DNA of 30,715 bases from Brevundimonas sp. UBA5713 (GTDB lineage Bacteria > Pseudomonadota > Alphaproteobacteria > Caulobacterales > Caulobacteraceae), in the NCBI RefSeq assembly GCF_002419815.1, contig NZ_DIGV01000004.1, positions 1 through 30,715 of the forward strand, read 5' to 3'. Shown in pieces: positions 6,239 to 14,674 of this stretch (positions are counted from its first letter, which is position 1; every line of letters starts with the position of its first letter). A program made the translations under genes and the position numbers. Under the pieces are notes generated by a model. It was not told where the DNA came from and searched no databases. It saw only the letters and a program-made list of their open reading frames with translations.

Positions 6239-8827
6239 ATGAATATTGAACAATACTCCGACCGCGCCAAACAGGTCATCCAATCGGCCCAGTCGCTGGC
6301 CCTGGCGCGCCGTCACCAACAGTTCGCGCCCGAGCACCTGCTGAAGGTGCTGCTGGAAGAGCGCGACGGCCTGGCGCGCAATCTGATCATCAAGGCCGGT
6401 GGTGATGCCAACCGCGCCGTCACCGACATCGAGACCGCGCTGAAGAAGCGTCCGCAGGTCTCGGGCGGCTCTGGCCAACTGTATATGGACGGCGACACCG
6501 CCCGCGTCTTCGCCAAGGCCGAGGACGACGCCAAGGCCGCTGGCGACCAGTTCGTCACCACCGAGCGCCTGCTTGCCGCCATCGCTCGCGAGGGTGGCGT
6601 GGCCGCCAATGTGCTGCGCGCTGTGGGCGTCACGCCTGACAAGATGGACGCCGCCATCGCCGAAATCCGCAAGGGCCAAACGGCTGACAGCGCCAGTGCC
6701 GAAGACGGCTATGACGCCCTGAAACGCTATGCCCGCGACCTGACGCTGGCTGCCGCCGACGGCAAGGTGGATCCTGTCATTGGCCGCGACGAGGAAATCC
6801 GCCGCACCATTCAGGTGCTGGCCCGCCGCACCAAGAACAACCCTGTGCTGATCGGTGAACCCGGCGTCGGCAAGACCGCCATCGTCGAGGGACTGGCCCT
6901 GCGCATCGTCAACGGCGATGTGCCCGAAAGCCTGAAGGACAAGAAGGTCCTCGCGCTCGACATGGGCGCGCTGATCGCCGGTGCCAAATACCGTGGCGAG
7001 TTCGAAGAGCGCCTGAAAGCCGTCCTGAACGAGGTCGCCGCCGCCGAAGGCCAGATCGTTCTGTTTATCGACGAGATGCACACCCTCGTGGGCGCGGGCA
7101 AAACCGATGGTGCGATGGACGCCTCGAACCTGCTGAAACCGGCATTGGCACGCGGCGAGTTGCACTGCGTTGGTGCGACTACTCTGGATGAGTACCGCAA
7201 ATACATCGAGAAAGACGCCGCCCTTGCCCGTCGCTTCCAGCCGGTCATGGTCGAGGAGCCGACGGTCGAGGACACCGTCTCCATCCTGCGCGGCCTGAAA
7301 GAGAAGTACGAGGTCCACCACGGCGTTCGTATCTCTGACAGCGCCATCGTGGCCGCCGCCACCTTGTCGAACCGCTACATCACCGACCGCTTCTTGCCGG
7401 ACAAGGCCATCGATCTGGTCGACGAAGCCGCATCGCGTGTCCGCATGGCTGTGGACTCCAAGCCCGAGGCTCTGGACGAGATCGACCGCCGCCTCGTCCA
7501 GCTGAAGATCGAGCGCGAAGCCCTCAAGAAGGAAGACGACGACGCCTCGCGCCAGCGTCTCGAAAAACTGGAAGACGAGATCGCCGATCTCGAAGCCCAG
7601 TCCGAGGAAATGACCGCCCGCTGGAAGGCCGATAAGGACAAGGTCGGTCAGTCTGCCCAGCTGCGCGAGACGCTGGATCGCCTGCGCCTAGAACTGACCA
7701 ACGCCCAGCGCTCGGGTGACCTCGCTCGCGCGTCCGAAATCGCCTACGGCCAGATTCCGCAACTGGAACGCCAGCTCGAAGAGGCCCAGGCCAACGAAGA
7801 GCAAAAAGCCTCGACCCTCGCTGCCGAGGTGGTGGACGCCGAGCAGATCGCCGCCGTCGTCTCGCGCTGGACGGGCGTTCCGGTCGATAAAATGCTGGAA
7901 GGCGAGCGCGACAAACTGCTGTCGATGGAGGACGCGCTGCGCGCCCGCGTCGTGGGTCAGGATGATGCGCTGGAGGCTGTCTCCGACGCCGTGCGCCGCG
8001 CGCGTGCAGGCCTGAACGACCCGAACAAGCCCATCGGCTCCTTCCTGTTCCTTGGCCCGACGGGCGTGGGCAAGACCGAGCTGACCAAGGCTCTGGCCGA
8101 GTTCCTGTTCGACGACGACAGCGCCATCACCCGCATCGACATGTCGGAATATATGGAGAAGCACTCGGTCAGCCGTCTGATCGGTGCCCCTCCGGGCTAT
8201 GTCGGTTACGATGAAGGCGGTGCCCTGACAGAAGCTGTCCGACGTCGCCCCTATCAGGTCATCCTGTTCGACGAGGTCGAAAAGGCCCACCCCGATGTGT
8301 TCAACATCCTGTTGCAAGTCTTGGACGATGGCCGCCTGACCGATGGTCAGGGCCGCACCATCGACTTCAAGAACACCCTCATCATCATGACCTCCAACAT
8401 GGGGTCGGAGTTCTTGGCAGGGCAGGGCGAGGGCGATGATGTCGAGGCCGTGCGCGAGCCGGTGATGGAGGTGGTCCGTAGCCACTTCCGCCCCGAGTTC
8501 CTGAACCGCATCGACGAGATCATCCTGTTCAAACGCCTTGGCCGCGAACAGATGGGCGGCATCGTTCGCATTCAGCTCAAGCGTCTTGAAGCCCTAATGC
8601 ACGAACGCCGCCTACAGCTTGATCTGGACGACAGCGCCCTCAGCTGGCTCGCCGACAAGGGTTATGACCCCGTCTACGGCGCACGCCCGCTGAAACGCGT
8701 CATCCAGAAACAACTGGTCGACCCCATGGCCCGCAAACTTCTGGCAGGCGAGTTCACCGACGGCTCCGTCGTCCATGTCTCCGCAGGCGAAAACGGCCTC
8801 CAAATCGGTAAACTCCAAGTCCACTAA
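6239..8827 (+). CDS. clpB: ClpB disaggregase (AAA+ chaperone)
   Basis: ClpB extracts and unfolds aggregated proteins together with DnaK/DnaJ/GrpE in the cytoplasm, using two ATPase rings. The 862-aa length is normal. The order is: N-terminal Clp repeat domain (about 1-145); first AAA+ domain with Walker A GEPGVGKT near 206 and Walker B FIDEMHTLVGAG; a charged coiled-coil middle domain (about 405-525), which distinguishes ClpB from ClpA/ClpC; then a second AAA+ domain with GPTGVGKT near 606 and Walker B ILFDEVEKAHPDV. I chose ATG 6239 because AGGGG at 6225-6229 gives a 9-base spacing and the protein then starts MNIEQYSDRAK as in relatives. The ATG at 6230 abuts the ribosome site. Monocistronic, ending in a strong terminator. 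Confidence 0.98.
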   Translation: MNIEQYSDRAKQVIQSAQSLALARRHQQFAPEHLLKVLLEERDGLARNLIIKAGGDANRAVTDIETALKKRPQVSGGSGQLYMDGDTARVFAKAEDDAKAAGDQFVTTERLLAAIAREGGVAANVLRAVGVTPDKMDAAIAEIRKGQTADSASAEDGYDALKRYARDLTLAAADGKVDPVIGRDEEIRRTIQVLARRTKNNPVLIGEPGVGKTAIVEGLALRIVNGDVPESLKDKKVLALDMGALIAGAKYRGEFEERLKAVLNEVAAAEGQIVLFIDEMHTLVGAGKTDGAMDASNLLKPALARGELHCVGATTLDEYRKYIEKDAALARRFQPVMVEEPTVEDTVSILRGLKEKYEVHHGVRISDSAIVAAATLSNRYITDRFLPDKAIDLVDEAASRVRMAVDSKPEALDEIDRRLVQLKIEREALKKEDDDASRQRLEKLEDEIADLEAQSEEMTARWKADKDKVGQSAQLRETLDRLRLELTNAQRSGDLARASEIAYGQIPQLERQLEEAQANEEQKASTLAAEVVDAEQIAAVVSRWTGVPVDKMLEGERDKLLSMEDALRARVVGQDDALEAVSDAVRRARAGLNDPNKPIGSFLFLGPTGVGKTELTKALAEFLFDDDSAITRIDMSEYMEKHSVSRLIGAPPGYVGYDEGGALTEAVRRRPYQVILFDEVEKAHPDVFNILLQVLDDGRLTDGQGRTIDFKNTLIIMTSNMGSEFLAGQGEGDDVEAVREPVMEVVRSHFRPEFLNRIDEIILFKRLGREQMGGIVRIQLKRLEALMHERRLQLDLDDSALSWLADKGYDPVYGARPLKRVIQKQLVDPMARKLLAGEFTDGSVVHVSAGENGLQIGKLQVH

Positions 8828-8831
8828 ACAG

Positions 8832-8858
8832 AAAGGGCGGCTCCCAGAGCCGCCCTTT
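8832..8858 (+). terminator. Terminator of clpB
   Basis: A perfect 12-bp stem (8832-8843 with 8847-8858) with a CCA loop and trailing T residues begins 5 bases after the clpB stop codon. Confidence 0.88.
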
Positions 8859-8966
8859 TCTCTCACGCCCTGCTGGCAGCATTGACCCGTTTGGTGGCTA
8901 TTGGCACAGCTGCGCTTGTTCTCCTGCCACTTCGGGTTGATCCTGTCGCTCGGGAGGAGACAAGCC

Positions 8967-9377
8967 ATGAGCGAGACACCGCGCCTGCTGTCGGGCGGAA
9001 ATCCGCAGATCGCCAAGGGCTATGGCGAGGGTCCGGTGCGCGATTACATCGCCGCCATGCCGGACTGGAAGCGCGCGGTGGGCGAGGCGCTGGACCGGCT
9101 GATTGTCGAGGCCGTGCCGCAGGTCGCCAAGGCGGTAAAATGGAATACGCCGCTCTACGGGCTGGAAGGGCAGGGGTGGTTCACCAGTTTTCACTGCTTT
9201 GACCGCTATGTGAAACTGGCCTTCTTTCAGGACGCGTCCATGGACCCTGTGCCGCCCGTAGCGTCCAAACAGGCAGCGGTGCGGTATTTCCATATCCATG
9301 AGGGCGACACCGTGGACGAGGCCCTGCTGACCCGCTGGTTCCAGCAGGCGGCGGCCCTGCCGGGCGAGAAGATGTAG
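8967..9377 (+). CDS. DUF1801 (YdhG-like) domain protein
   Basis: The 136-aa protein has the small DUF1801 fold pattern: a helical start with DYIAAMPDWKRAVGEALDRLI, then AVKWNTPLYG, FTSFHCFDRYVKLAFF, and a C-terminal helix after VDEALLTRWFQQA. The family is widespread and uncharacterised; some members are annotated as iron chaperones in Gram-positives, which should not be transferred here. The start is ATG 8967, with a strong GGGAGGAG ribosome site 8 bases upstream; the open frame extends upstream to 8901 without support. The SRAP gene follows after 6 bases, so the two are probably co-transcribed. Confidence 0.82.
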   Translation: MSETPRLLSGGNPQIAKGYGEGPVRDYIAAMPDWKRAVGEALDRLIVEAVPQVAKAVKWNTPLYGLEGQGWFTSFHCFDRYVKLAFFQDASMDPVPPVASKQAAVRYFHIHEGDTVDEALLTRWFQQAAALPGEKM

Positions 9378-9383
9378 CCATCC

Positions 9384-10043
9384 ATGTGCGCCTCGTTCGA
9401 AGCCAAGTTTTCGGTGACCCAGTTGGTCGAGACCTTCGCCGAGGTCGGCATCGGTCTGGTGTTCAAGGACGGCCTGCCCAACCTTGCCCCCGAGGATGAA
9501 GTGCGCCCGACCAACCGCACGGTTCTGGTCCGCCAATCCGGCGAAGACGCAGAAGGCCTGATGGCCAGCTTCGGCTTCTCCCCGCCCGTCCGCGCCGATG
9601 GTAGGCGCGCAGGGCCGGTCATCAACTATCGCAGCGAAGGCCGCACCTTCACCAATAAGTCCGCTAGTGGTCGCGCTCTGATCCCCGTCTCCGGCTTCTT
9701 CGAGTTCACAGGTGACAGCACGCCCAAGACCCGCTGGAAACTGCATGATCCGGACGATCACATCCTGATGCTGGCGGCCCTGTGGCGGGCCGAGGAAGAG
9801 GCGGTGCGTTTCTCCCTTCTGACCGCCGAACCGGGACCGGACGTGGCCCCGTTCCACACGCGCGGCGTCCTGCCCCTGCCGCCCGCCCGTTGGGCCGACT
9901 GGCTGGGTGGGGAGGTGCCGTCGCAAGAGCTGTTGATCCCGCCGCCATCTGGCACGCTTATCGCGACCCCCGCCCCGCGCCCCACCCCTTCGCGTGCGCA
10001 GCCCAAACCCGTGCCGCCGCCCGCGCAGGGCGAATTGTTCTGA
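9384..10043 (+). CDS. SRAP-domain abasic-site DNA-protein crosslinking enzyme (YedK/HMCES-like)
   Basis: SRAP proteins crosslink to abasic sites in single-stranded DNA through the N-terminal Cys exposed after Met removal. All the key residues are visible in this 219-aa protein: Cys2, Asn81-x-Arg83 (NYRSE), Glu107 (GFFEF) and His158 (FHTRGVLPL), at spacings like E. coli YedK. The second motif is slightly divergent (MCASF rather than MCGRF, GFFEF rather than GFYEW). After the catalytic domain a Pro-rich tail (about 195-213) ends in QGELF at the extreme C-terminus, which resembles the bacterial beta-clamp-binding peptide (QxxLF). It lies 6 bases after the DUF1801 gene. No LexA site is evident to me. 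Confidence 0.9.
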   Translation: MCASFEAKFSVTQLVETFAEVGIGLVFKDGLPNLAPEDEVRPTNRTVLVRQSGEDAEGLMASFGFSPPVRADGRRAGPVINYRSEGRTFTNKSASGRALIPVSGFFEFTGDSTPKTRWKLHDPDDHILMLAALWRAEEEAVRFSLLTAEPGPDVAPFHTRGVLPLPPARWADWLGGEVPSQELLIPPPSGTLIATPAPRPTPSRAQPKPVPPPAQGELF

Positions 10044-10131
10044 CACATTTTGACGCAACCCCGAGCCCGCACCCACGTTTAGCTGCCGACCCGCGAGAGC
10101 GGCCCAAACTTTGACGAAGGGGGACTATCCC

Positions 10132-10467
10132 ATGCGTAAAGCTTCCATCTTCCTGGCCAGCGCCGCCGTTCTGGCTCTGGGCACCGCCGCCTGCACCCAG
10201 GCCGAACAGCAGCAGGCCGAGGCTAACGCCGAGGCCGCGGCGGACGATGCTGCTGTCGCTGCCGACAATGCACTTGATGCGACCAAGAACGCCGCTGCAA
10301 CTGCCGGTGAAGTGATCGAATCCGGCGCTATGAAGGCCGCTCAAGGCACGGAAAATCTGGCTGCCGATGCACGCGCCAAGCTGGAGGCCAATCAGGCCGA
10401 GGCTGCCGCTCAAGGCCGTCCGGGTGCCGTCGATCCGGCTACCGATCAGCGCGTTCCGGTCAACTAA
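10132..10467 (+). CDS. Small Ala/Glu-rich lipoprotein or exported protein
   Basis: The product is 111 aa with a signal peptide (MRKASIFLASAAVLAL) leading to GTAAC (Cys21). The residue at -3 is Thr and not the usual Leu, so lipidation is likely but not certain. The rest is almost wholly Ala, Glu, Asp and Lys, predicting a long soluble helix with heptad-like spacing, then a disordered end. Such proteins are common in Caulobacterales and have no known function; helical lipoproteins of this kind can be structural in the envelope. ATG 10132 is preceded by AAGGGGGA. An 88-base gap separates it from the SRAP gene. A TTGACG at 10050-10055 could be a -35, but I see no good -10. Confidence 0.75.
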   Translation: MRKASIFLASAAVLALGTAACTQAEQQQAEANAEAAADDAAVAADNALDATKNAAATAGEVIESGAMKAAQGTENLAADARAKLEANQAEAAAQGRPGAVDPATDQRVPVN

Positions 10468-10492
10468 GACCCCATCAACGCCTGAAAGTGAA

Positions 10493-10519
10493 AAGGGCCG
10501 CTCCGATGGAGCGGCCCTT
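10493..10519. terminator. Bidirectional terminator between lipoprotein gene and tlpA
   Basis: A perfect 12-bp stem (10493-10504 with 10508-10519) has a GAT loop, with A residues before it and CTTTTT after it. It serves the plus-strand lipoprotein gene and the minus-strand gene that stops at 10524. Confidence 0.87.
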
Positions 10520-10523
10520 CTTT

Positions 10524-11141
10524 TTACTTCGCCAAAACATCCTCGATCAGGGCAATCGCCTCCGGCCCGTTCCAGTCGGCCTCGCCGATCATCACGGCCA
10601 CCACGCGCCCCTCGCGGTCCAGCAGGGCCGTCTGCGGCATGGCCCCCTTGCCGGGGAACTCGAACGCCAACTGGAATTTGGGATCGCTGTAATAGGCCAG
10701 CGGCGGATGCTCGGCGATGAAGGCGCGGGCTTCGTCCTGCGCGCGGTCGGTATCCATACTGATTACCGCCACAGCAAAGTCGTCACGTCCCTCATAGCGC
10801 TTGGCCAGCGCGGCCAGTGTGGGCATCTCCAGCTTGCACGGCGCACACCATGTGGCCCACAGATTGACCACCGTCACCTTGCCCTTGAAGTCGGCAAAGC
10901 GGGCCTGTTCTCCCTCCGCATTCAGGAACACATAGTCGGGTGCAGGCACCGGCTCGGGTGTCAGCAGACGCGCCAGCGGACCCTTGGCATGGACTGCCAA
11001 TGGTGAAGATGTGGCCGATACTGCATCAGACCCTTTGCTAGCACCGTCCTGATTGACGTATAGCAGCCCTGCGCCCGCGATCACTGTGATCAAAGCGACG
11101 ATCCCGAACCCGATCGCCTTAGTCCGTTTAGAGCCGCTCAT
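10524..11141 (-). CDS. tlpA: TlpA-family membrane-anchored thiol-disulfide oxidoreductase
   Basis: The 205-aa protein has an N-terminal membrane anchor (about residues 10-28), a linker, and a thioredoxin-fold domain with the active site WCAPC (Cys99 and Cys102) in the context NLWATWCAPCKLEMP. TlpA-type proteins are periplasmic reductants, classically used for cytochrome oxidase copper-site assembly and cytochrome c maturation in alphaproteobacteria. I chose ATG 11141, which overlaps the divergent argH start. An in-frame TTG at 11162 would add seven residues. GGAAGG lies 10 bases upstream of the ATG. Association of tlpA with argH and lysA is known from other alphaproteobacteria as far as I recall. 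The exact client is not determinable here. Confidence 0.9.
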   Translation of the reverse strand: MSGSKRTKAIGFGIVALITVIAGAGLLYVNQDGASKGSDAVSATSSPLAVHAKGPLARLLTPEPVPAPDYVFLNAEGEQARFADFKGKVTVVNLWATWCAPCKLEMPTLAALAKRYEGRDDFAVAVISMDTDRAQDEARAFIAEHPPLAYYSDPKFQLAFEFPGKGAMPQTALLDREGRVVAVMIGEADWNGPEAIALIEDVLAK

Positions 11142-12543
11142 GTCCGATACGCCTTCCGCCAAGCCTCAAAGCCAATCCATGTGGGGTGGCCGTTTCAGCG
11201 CCAAGCCCGCTGACATCATGCAGGCTATTAACGTTTCCATCGGCGTAGACAAACGTTTGTGGGCACAGGATCTGGCCGGATCGCGCGCACATTGCCGCAT
11301 GCTGGCCAAGCAGGGCATCATCCAGCAGGCCGATGCCGAGGCCATTCTGGCCGGTCTGGACACCATCGAGGGTGAGATCAGGGACGGCAGCTTCCCGTTC
11401 CGTGATGCCTATGAAGACATCCACATGAACGTCGAGGCCCGCCTGTCGGAGCTGATCGGCGAGCCGTCGGGCCGTCTGCACACCGCCCGCTCGCGCAACG
11501 ATCAGGTGGCGACCGATTTCCGCCTTTGGGTGCGTGACGCCGCCGACCGCACCATCGAGCAGCTGAAAGACCTGCAACGCGCCCTGTTGGACCGCGCAGA
11601 ACAGCATGCCGGCGACCTGATGCCGGGCTTTACCCATTTGCAGACCGCGCAGCCGGTGACGCTGGGCCATCACCTGATGGCCTATGTGGAGATGTTCGGC
11701 CGCGATGCCTCGCGCTTTGCCGATGCCCGCACCCGTATGAACGAAAACCCGCTGGGTGCCGCGGCGCTGGCCGGTTCGCCTTTCCCGATCGACCGCCATG
11801 CGACGGCGCAGGCTCTGGGCTTTGACCGCCCGATGGCCAACAGCCTTGATGCTGTGTCGGACCGTGACTTCGCGCTGGAAAGCCTCGCGGCGGCGTCTAT
11901 CGCCGCAGGCCATCTGTCGCGTCTGGCCGAAGAGATCGTGGTGTGGATGACGCCGATGTTCGGCTTCATCACCCTGCCTGATGATCTGACGACCGGTTCG
12001 TCGATCATGCCACAGAAACGAAACCCTGACGCCGCCGAACTGGTTCGCGCCAAAACGGGCCGCATCAATGGTGCTTTGATCGCCCTGACCACGGTCATGA
12101 AGGGCCTGCCGCTGGCCTATTCCAAGGACATGCAGGAAGACAAGCCGCCGGTGTTCGAGGCTTTTGACGCCCTTGATCTGGCTATCACCTCCATGACCGC
12201 CATGATCGCCGCCTTCCGTCCCAATACCGAGAAGATGGCCGCCGCTGCCGGTGCCGGTTTCTCGACCGCGACGGACCTTGCCGACTGGCTGGTGCGCGAA
12301 CTGAACCTGCCGTTCCGTCAGGCCCACCATGTGACCGGTGCCGCCGTGAAGCGTGCCGAGCAGCTGGGTGTCGATCTGGGGCAACTTCCGATTGAAGACC
12401 TGAAGTCGCTGGATGACCGCATCCACGAAGGCGTGTACGAAGTTCTGACCCCGCAGGCCTCTTGCGCCAGCCGTCAGTCCTATGGCGGTACGGCTCCGGA
12501 TCAGGTCCGCGCCCGTGTTGCTGACTGGAGAACGCGCCTGTGA
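11140..12543 (+). CDS. argH: Argininosuccinate lyase
   Basis: ArgH cleaves argininosuccinate to arginine and fumarate, the last step of arginine synthesis, in the cytoplasm as a tetramer. The 467-aa length is typical. It starts with the MWGGRF element at residue 14, contains HTARSRNDQVATD, and has the superfamily signature SSIMPQKRNPDAAE, whose Ser belongs to the catalytic loop. The C-terminal end ASCASRQSYGGTAPDQV is also typical. ATG 11140 shares bases with the tlpA start on the other strand. The ribosome site is weak (GAG). The gene overlaps the next lipoprotein gene by 4 bases. Confidence 0.97.
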   Translation: MSDTPSAKPQSQSMWGGRFSAKPADIMQAINVSIGVDKRLWAQDLAGSRAHCRMLAKQGIIQQADAEAILAGLDTIEGEIRDGSFPFRDAYEDIHMNVEARLSELIGEPSGRLHTARSRNDQVATDFRLWVRDAADRTIEQLKDLQRALLDRAEQHAGDLMPGFTHLQTAQPVTLGHHLMAYVEMFGRDASRFADARTRMNENPLGAAALAGSPFPIDRHATAQALGFDRPMANSLDAVSDRDFALESLAAASIAAGHLSRLAEEIVVWMTPMFGFITLPDDLTTGSSIMPQKRNPDAAELVRAKTGRINGALIALTTVMKGLPLAYSKDMQEDKPPVFEAFDALDLAITSMTAMIAAFRPNTEKMAAAAGAGFSTATDLADWLVRELNLPFRQAHHVTGAAVKRAEQLGVDLGQLPIEDLKSLDDRIHEGVYEVLTPQASCASRQSYGGTAPDQVRARVADWRTRL

Positions 12544-12758
12544 AAAAGACCCTGATCCTCGCCGCAATGGCGGCCCTTACCCTGTCGGCCTGCGGCAAGA
12601 TGGGCGAGTTGCAACCGCCGGGTGCTGTAGAAGGCAACCGCTCGACCGCGTCGCGATGGACCGATCGCAATGCCGATCCGGCCACCATCAACCGCCCCAT
12701 CGGCCAGGCACCGATCGAGGGCGGTCCGTCGGACCCTATCGGTCGCCGACCGCAGTAA
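12540..12758 (+). CDS. lptM: LptM (YifL)-like small lipoprotein
   Basis: The 72-aa lipoprotein has a short signal peptide and the lipobox LSAC (Cys18). The sequence CGKMGELQPPG follows the lipidated Cys and matches the CGxKGPLxxP signature of the LptM/YifL family. In E. coli LptM helps mature the LptD lipopolysaccharide transporter at the outer membrane. The position between argH and lysA is the usual one in alphaproteobacteria. It starts at GTG 12540, overlapping the argH TGA by 4 bases, so translation is probably coupled. The remainder is hydrophilic and probably disordered. Confidence 0.85.
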   Translation: MKKTLILAAMAALTLSACGKMGELQPPGAVEGNRSTASRWTDRNADPATINRPIGQAPIEGGPSDPIGRRPQ

Positions 12759-12801
12759 CCGCTTACAGGCCGGATGGCCCTGCCTCGCCGGGGGAGGCGA
12801 C

Positions 12802-14103
12802 ATGCATTTCTTTGAACTGAAAGACGGCGTCCTTCATGCGGAGGGCGTCAGCCTTGAGACGATTGCCGAACAGGTGGGCACGCCCACCTATGTCTATTCG
12901 GCCGGGACGCTGCGCCGCCATTATGGCCTGATGCGCGACGCCTGCGATGCCCATAAGGGCGCGCTGGGCGAGGCGCTGATCGCTTTCGCGGTCAAGGCCA
13001 ACTCCAACCTGTCGGTGCTCAAGGTGCTGGGCGCCATGGGCTGTGGTGCCGACACCGTGTCTGAAGGCGAAATCCGCCGCGCTTTGAAGGCCGGTATTCC
13101 GGCCTCCAAGATCATCTTCTCGGGCGTGGGCAAGACCGATGCCGAACTGGCCTTCGCCATCCAACAGGGTGTGCGCCAGATCAACGTCGAGAGCTCGACC
13201 GAGCTTCAGCGTTTGATTGCAGTGGTCAAATCGCTCAAGCAGGAACCGACCGCGTCGGGGCCGGTAGCGTACCCTGATGTGGCTATCCGCGTGAACCCGA
13301 AGATCGGTGCGGGCGGTCACGCCAAGATCACCACCGGTGGTGCGGGCGACAAGTTCGGTGTGCCGGTCGAAGAGGCGTTGGACCTCTACGCCGTGGCCTC
13401 TAGTTCCGAGCACGTCAATCCGGTCGGTCTGGCCTGCCATATCGGTAGCCAGATCACCGACCTGACCCCGCTGGAAAACGCCTTCAAAGTCATACGCGGT
13501 ATGACCGAGACGCTGCGCGAACAGGGCCATACGGTCACCCGTCTGGACCTCGGTGGTGGCCTCGGCGTGCCCTATTATGGCGAAACCAATACCCCGCCGC
13601 CCGCCGACTATATCGCCATGGTGGCCGGCGTGCTGGATGGGCTGAATGTCGAAGCGGCGTTTGAACCGGGGCGCCTGATGGCGGCCAATGCCGGTGTGTT
13701 GCTCAGCCGCGTCGTGCATGTGAACGAGCGTACCGACGGTCGCCGCTTCCTGGTGCTGGATGCGGCGATGAACGATCTGATGCGTCCGGCCCTCTACGAA
13801 GCTTTCCACGATGTGAAGCCGGTGCGTCCGGTGGACGGCGCGGCCCTGCCGCACGACATTGTCGGACCCGTGTGCGAGACGGGTGATACCTTCGCCCGCG
13901 ACCGTGAACTGACCCCGCTGAAGGCCGACGATCTGGTGGTCTTCATGTCTGCCGGTGCTTATGGCGCCGTGATGGGCAGCGAATACAATACCCGCCCCAT
14001 GGCCGCAGAGGTCTTGGTGGACGGGGACCGCTGGGCGGTCATCAAACCGCGCCCCAGCTATGAGGACATCCTGTCCAGAGAGCCGATCGCCGACTGGCTG
14101 TGA
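12802..14103 (+). CDS. lysA: Diaminopimelate decarboxylase
   Basis: LysA converts meso-diaminopimelate to lysine with pyridoxal phosphate. The 433-aa protein shows the family landmarks in order: PLP-binding Lys65 in FAVKANSN, CHIGSQ (212-217), the phosphate loop DLGGGLGVPY (249-258), EPGR (288-291), the catalytic Cys358 in GPVCETGDTF, and GAYGAVMGSEYN near 385. I chose ATG 12802 because GGGGGAGG lies 6-8 bases upstream; the frame is open from 12670 but that part lacks homology. It is the third gene of argH-lptM-lysA and ends at a strong terminator. Confidence 0.97.
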   Translation: MHFFELKDGVLHAEGVSLETIAEQVGTPTYVYSAGTLRRHYGLMRDACDAHKGALGEALIAFAVKANSNLSVLKVLGAMGCGADTVSEGEIRRALKAGIPASKIIFSGVGKTDAELAFAIQQGVRQINVESSTELQRLIAVVKSLKQEPTASGPVAYPDVAIRVNPKIGAGGHAKITTGGAGDKFGVPVEEALDLYAVASSSEHVNPVGLACHIGSQITDLTPLENAFKVIRGMTETLREQGHTVTRLDLGGGLGVPYYGETNTPPPADYIAMVAGVLDGLNVEAAFEPGRLMAANAGVLLSRVVHVNERTDGRRFLVLDAAMNDLMRPALYEAFHDVKPVRPVDGAALPHDIVGPVCETGDTFARDRELTPLKADDLVVFMSAGAYGAVMGSEYNTRPMAAEVLVDGDRWAVIKPRPSYEDILSREPIADWL

Positions 14104-14109
14104 CCAAGA

Positions 14110-14137
14110 AAAAGGCCCCTCATCCGAGGGGCCTTTT
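14110..14137. terminator. Bidirectional terminator between lysA and hpt
   Basis: A perfect 12-bp stem (14110-14121 with 14126-14137) has an ATCC loop and AAAA/TTTT flanks. It fills the 37-base space between the convergent stop codons of lysA and the phosphoribosyltransferase. Confidence 0.9.
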
Positions 14138-14140
14138 GTC

Positions 14141-14674
14141 TTAGTCGAGGGCGCAAATATCGGGCAGACCGCGCATGCCGCCCTGATGGTCAAGGCCATA
14201 GCCGACCAGGAAGCGCGCGGGCGCTTCCCAACCCACAAAGTCCGGCTCCATCCGCTCATGCTCGCAAGGCTTGCGGGCAAAGACGCAGGTCAGCACGCGG
14301 GCGGCACCGGCTTCCTTGGTGATACGCACGGCCTCGACCAGCGAAAGGCCGGTGTCCAGAACGTCGTCGATCAGCAGAACCGTCTTGCCTTCCATCGAGC
14401 GCTGGAAGGGAGCGCGGACCGTGACCTTGCCACGGCTTTGCTTTTCATCGCCATAGGACGACATCCACACCGCGTCGAACTTCACGTTGCGGCCTTCGCG
14501 GTACAGGGCGCGGGTCAGGTCCGATCCGAACCACAGCCCCCCCGTCAGCAAAACAGCGGCGACCGTGTCGTCATCGATCACCGGAGCGATCTGACGGGCC
14601 AGTTCGGCATTGATGCGTTCAATCTCGCTTTGGGCGAGCAGGACGGTCGGCGCGGATAGGGGGGTGTCAGCCAT
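14141..14674 (-). CDS. hpt: Hypoxanthine phosphoribosyltransferase
   Basis: The enzyme salvages hypoxanthine (and often guanine) to IMP/GMP using PRPP. The 177-aa length fits. The PRPP-binding motif VLLIDDVLDTGLS lies at about 99-111, preceded by a flexible loop region SSYGDEKQSRG, and the C-terminal base-binding part reads PDFVGWEAPARFLVGYGLDH. The ATG at 14674 lies inside the end of the upstream zinc-ribbon gene (8-base overlap), so translation is probably coupled. The open frame extends to 14761, but that is only antisense-free read-through of the neighbour. It converges on lysA. Confidence 0.93.
   Translation of the reverse strand: MADTPLSAPTVLLAQSEIERINAELARQIAPVIDDDTVAAVLLTGGLWFGSDLTRALYREGRNVKFDAVWMSSYGDEKQSRGKVTVRAPFQRSMEGKTVLLIDDVLDTGLSLVEAVRITKEAGAARVLTCVFARKPCEHERMEPDFVGWEAPARFLVGYGLDHQGGMRGLPDICALD

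Noticed and set aside
6092..7321. 409-codon open frame on the minus strand
   Set aside because: It is antisense to clpB, has no ribosome site or family resemblance, and arises from GC-rich codon bias in the true frame.
8898..10076. 392-codon minus-strand frame opposite DUF1801 and SRAP genes
   Set aside because: Both plus-strand genes have strong ribosome sites and family motifs; the antisense product has none.
10050..10080. Promoter for the small lipoprotein gene (TTGACG at 10050)
   Set aside because: The -35 is good, but no -10 occurs at 15-19 bases; not supported enough to list.
11128..12567. 479-codon open frame on the minus strand opposite argH
   Set aside because: Antisense to a clear argH with all its motifs, and no recognisable domain.
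12763..14280. 505-codon open frame on the minus strand opposite lysA
   Set aside because: It covers the strongly conserved lysA gene and runs through the lysA/hpt terminator. His/Gly/Arg-rich composition is typical of a shadow frame.
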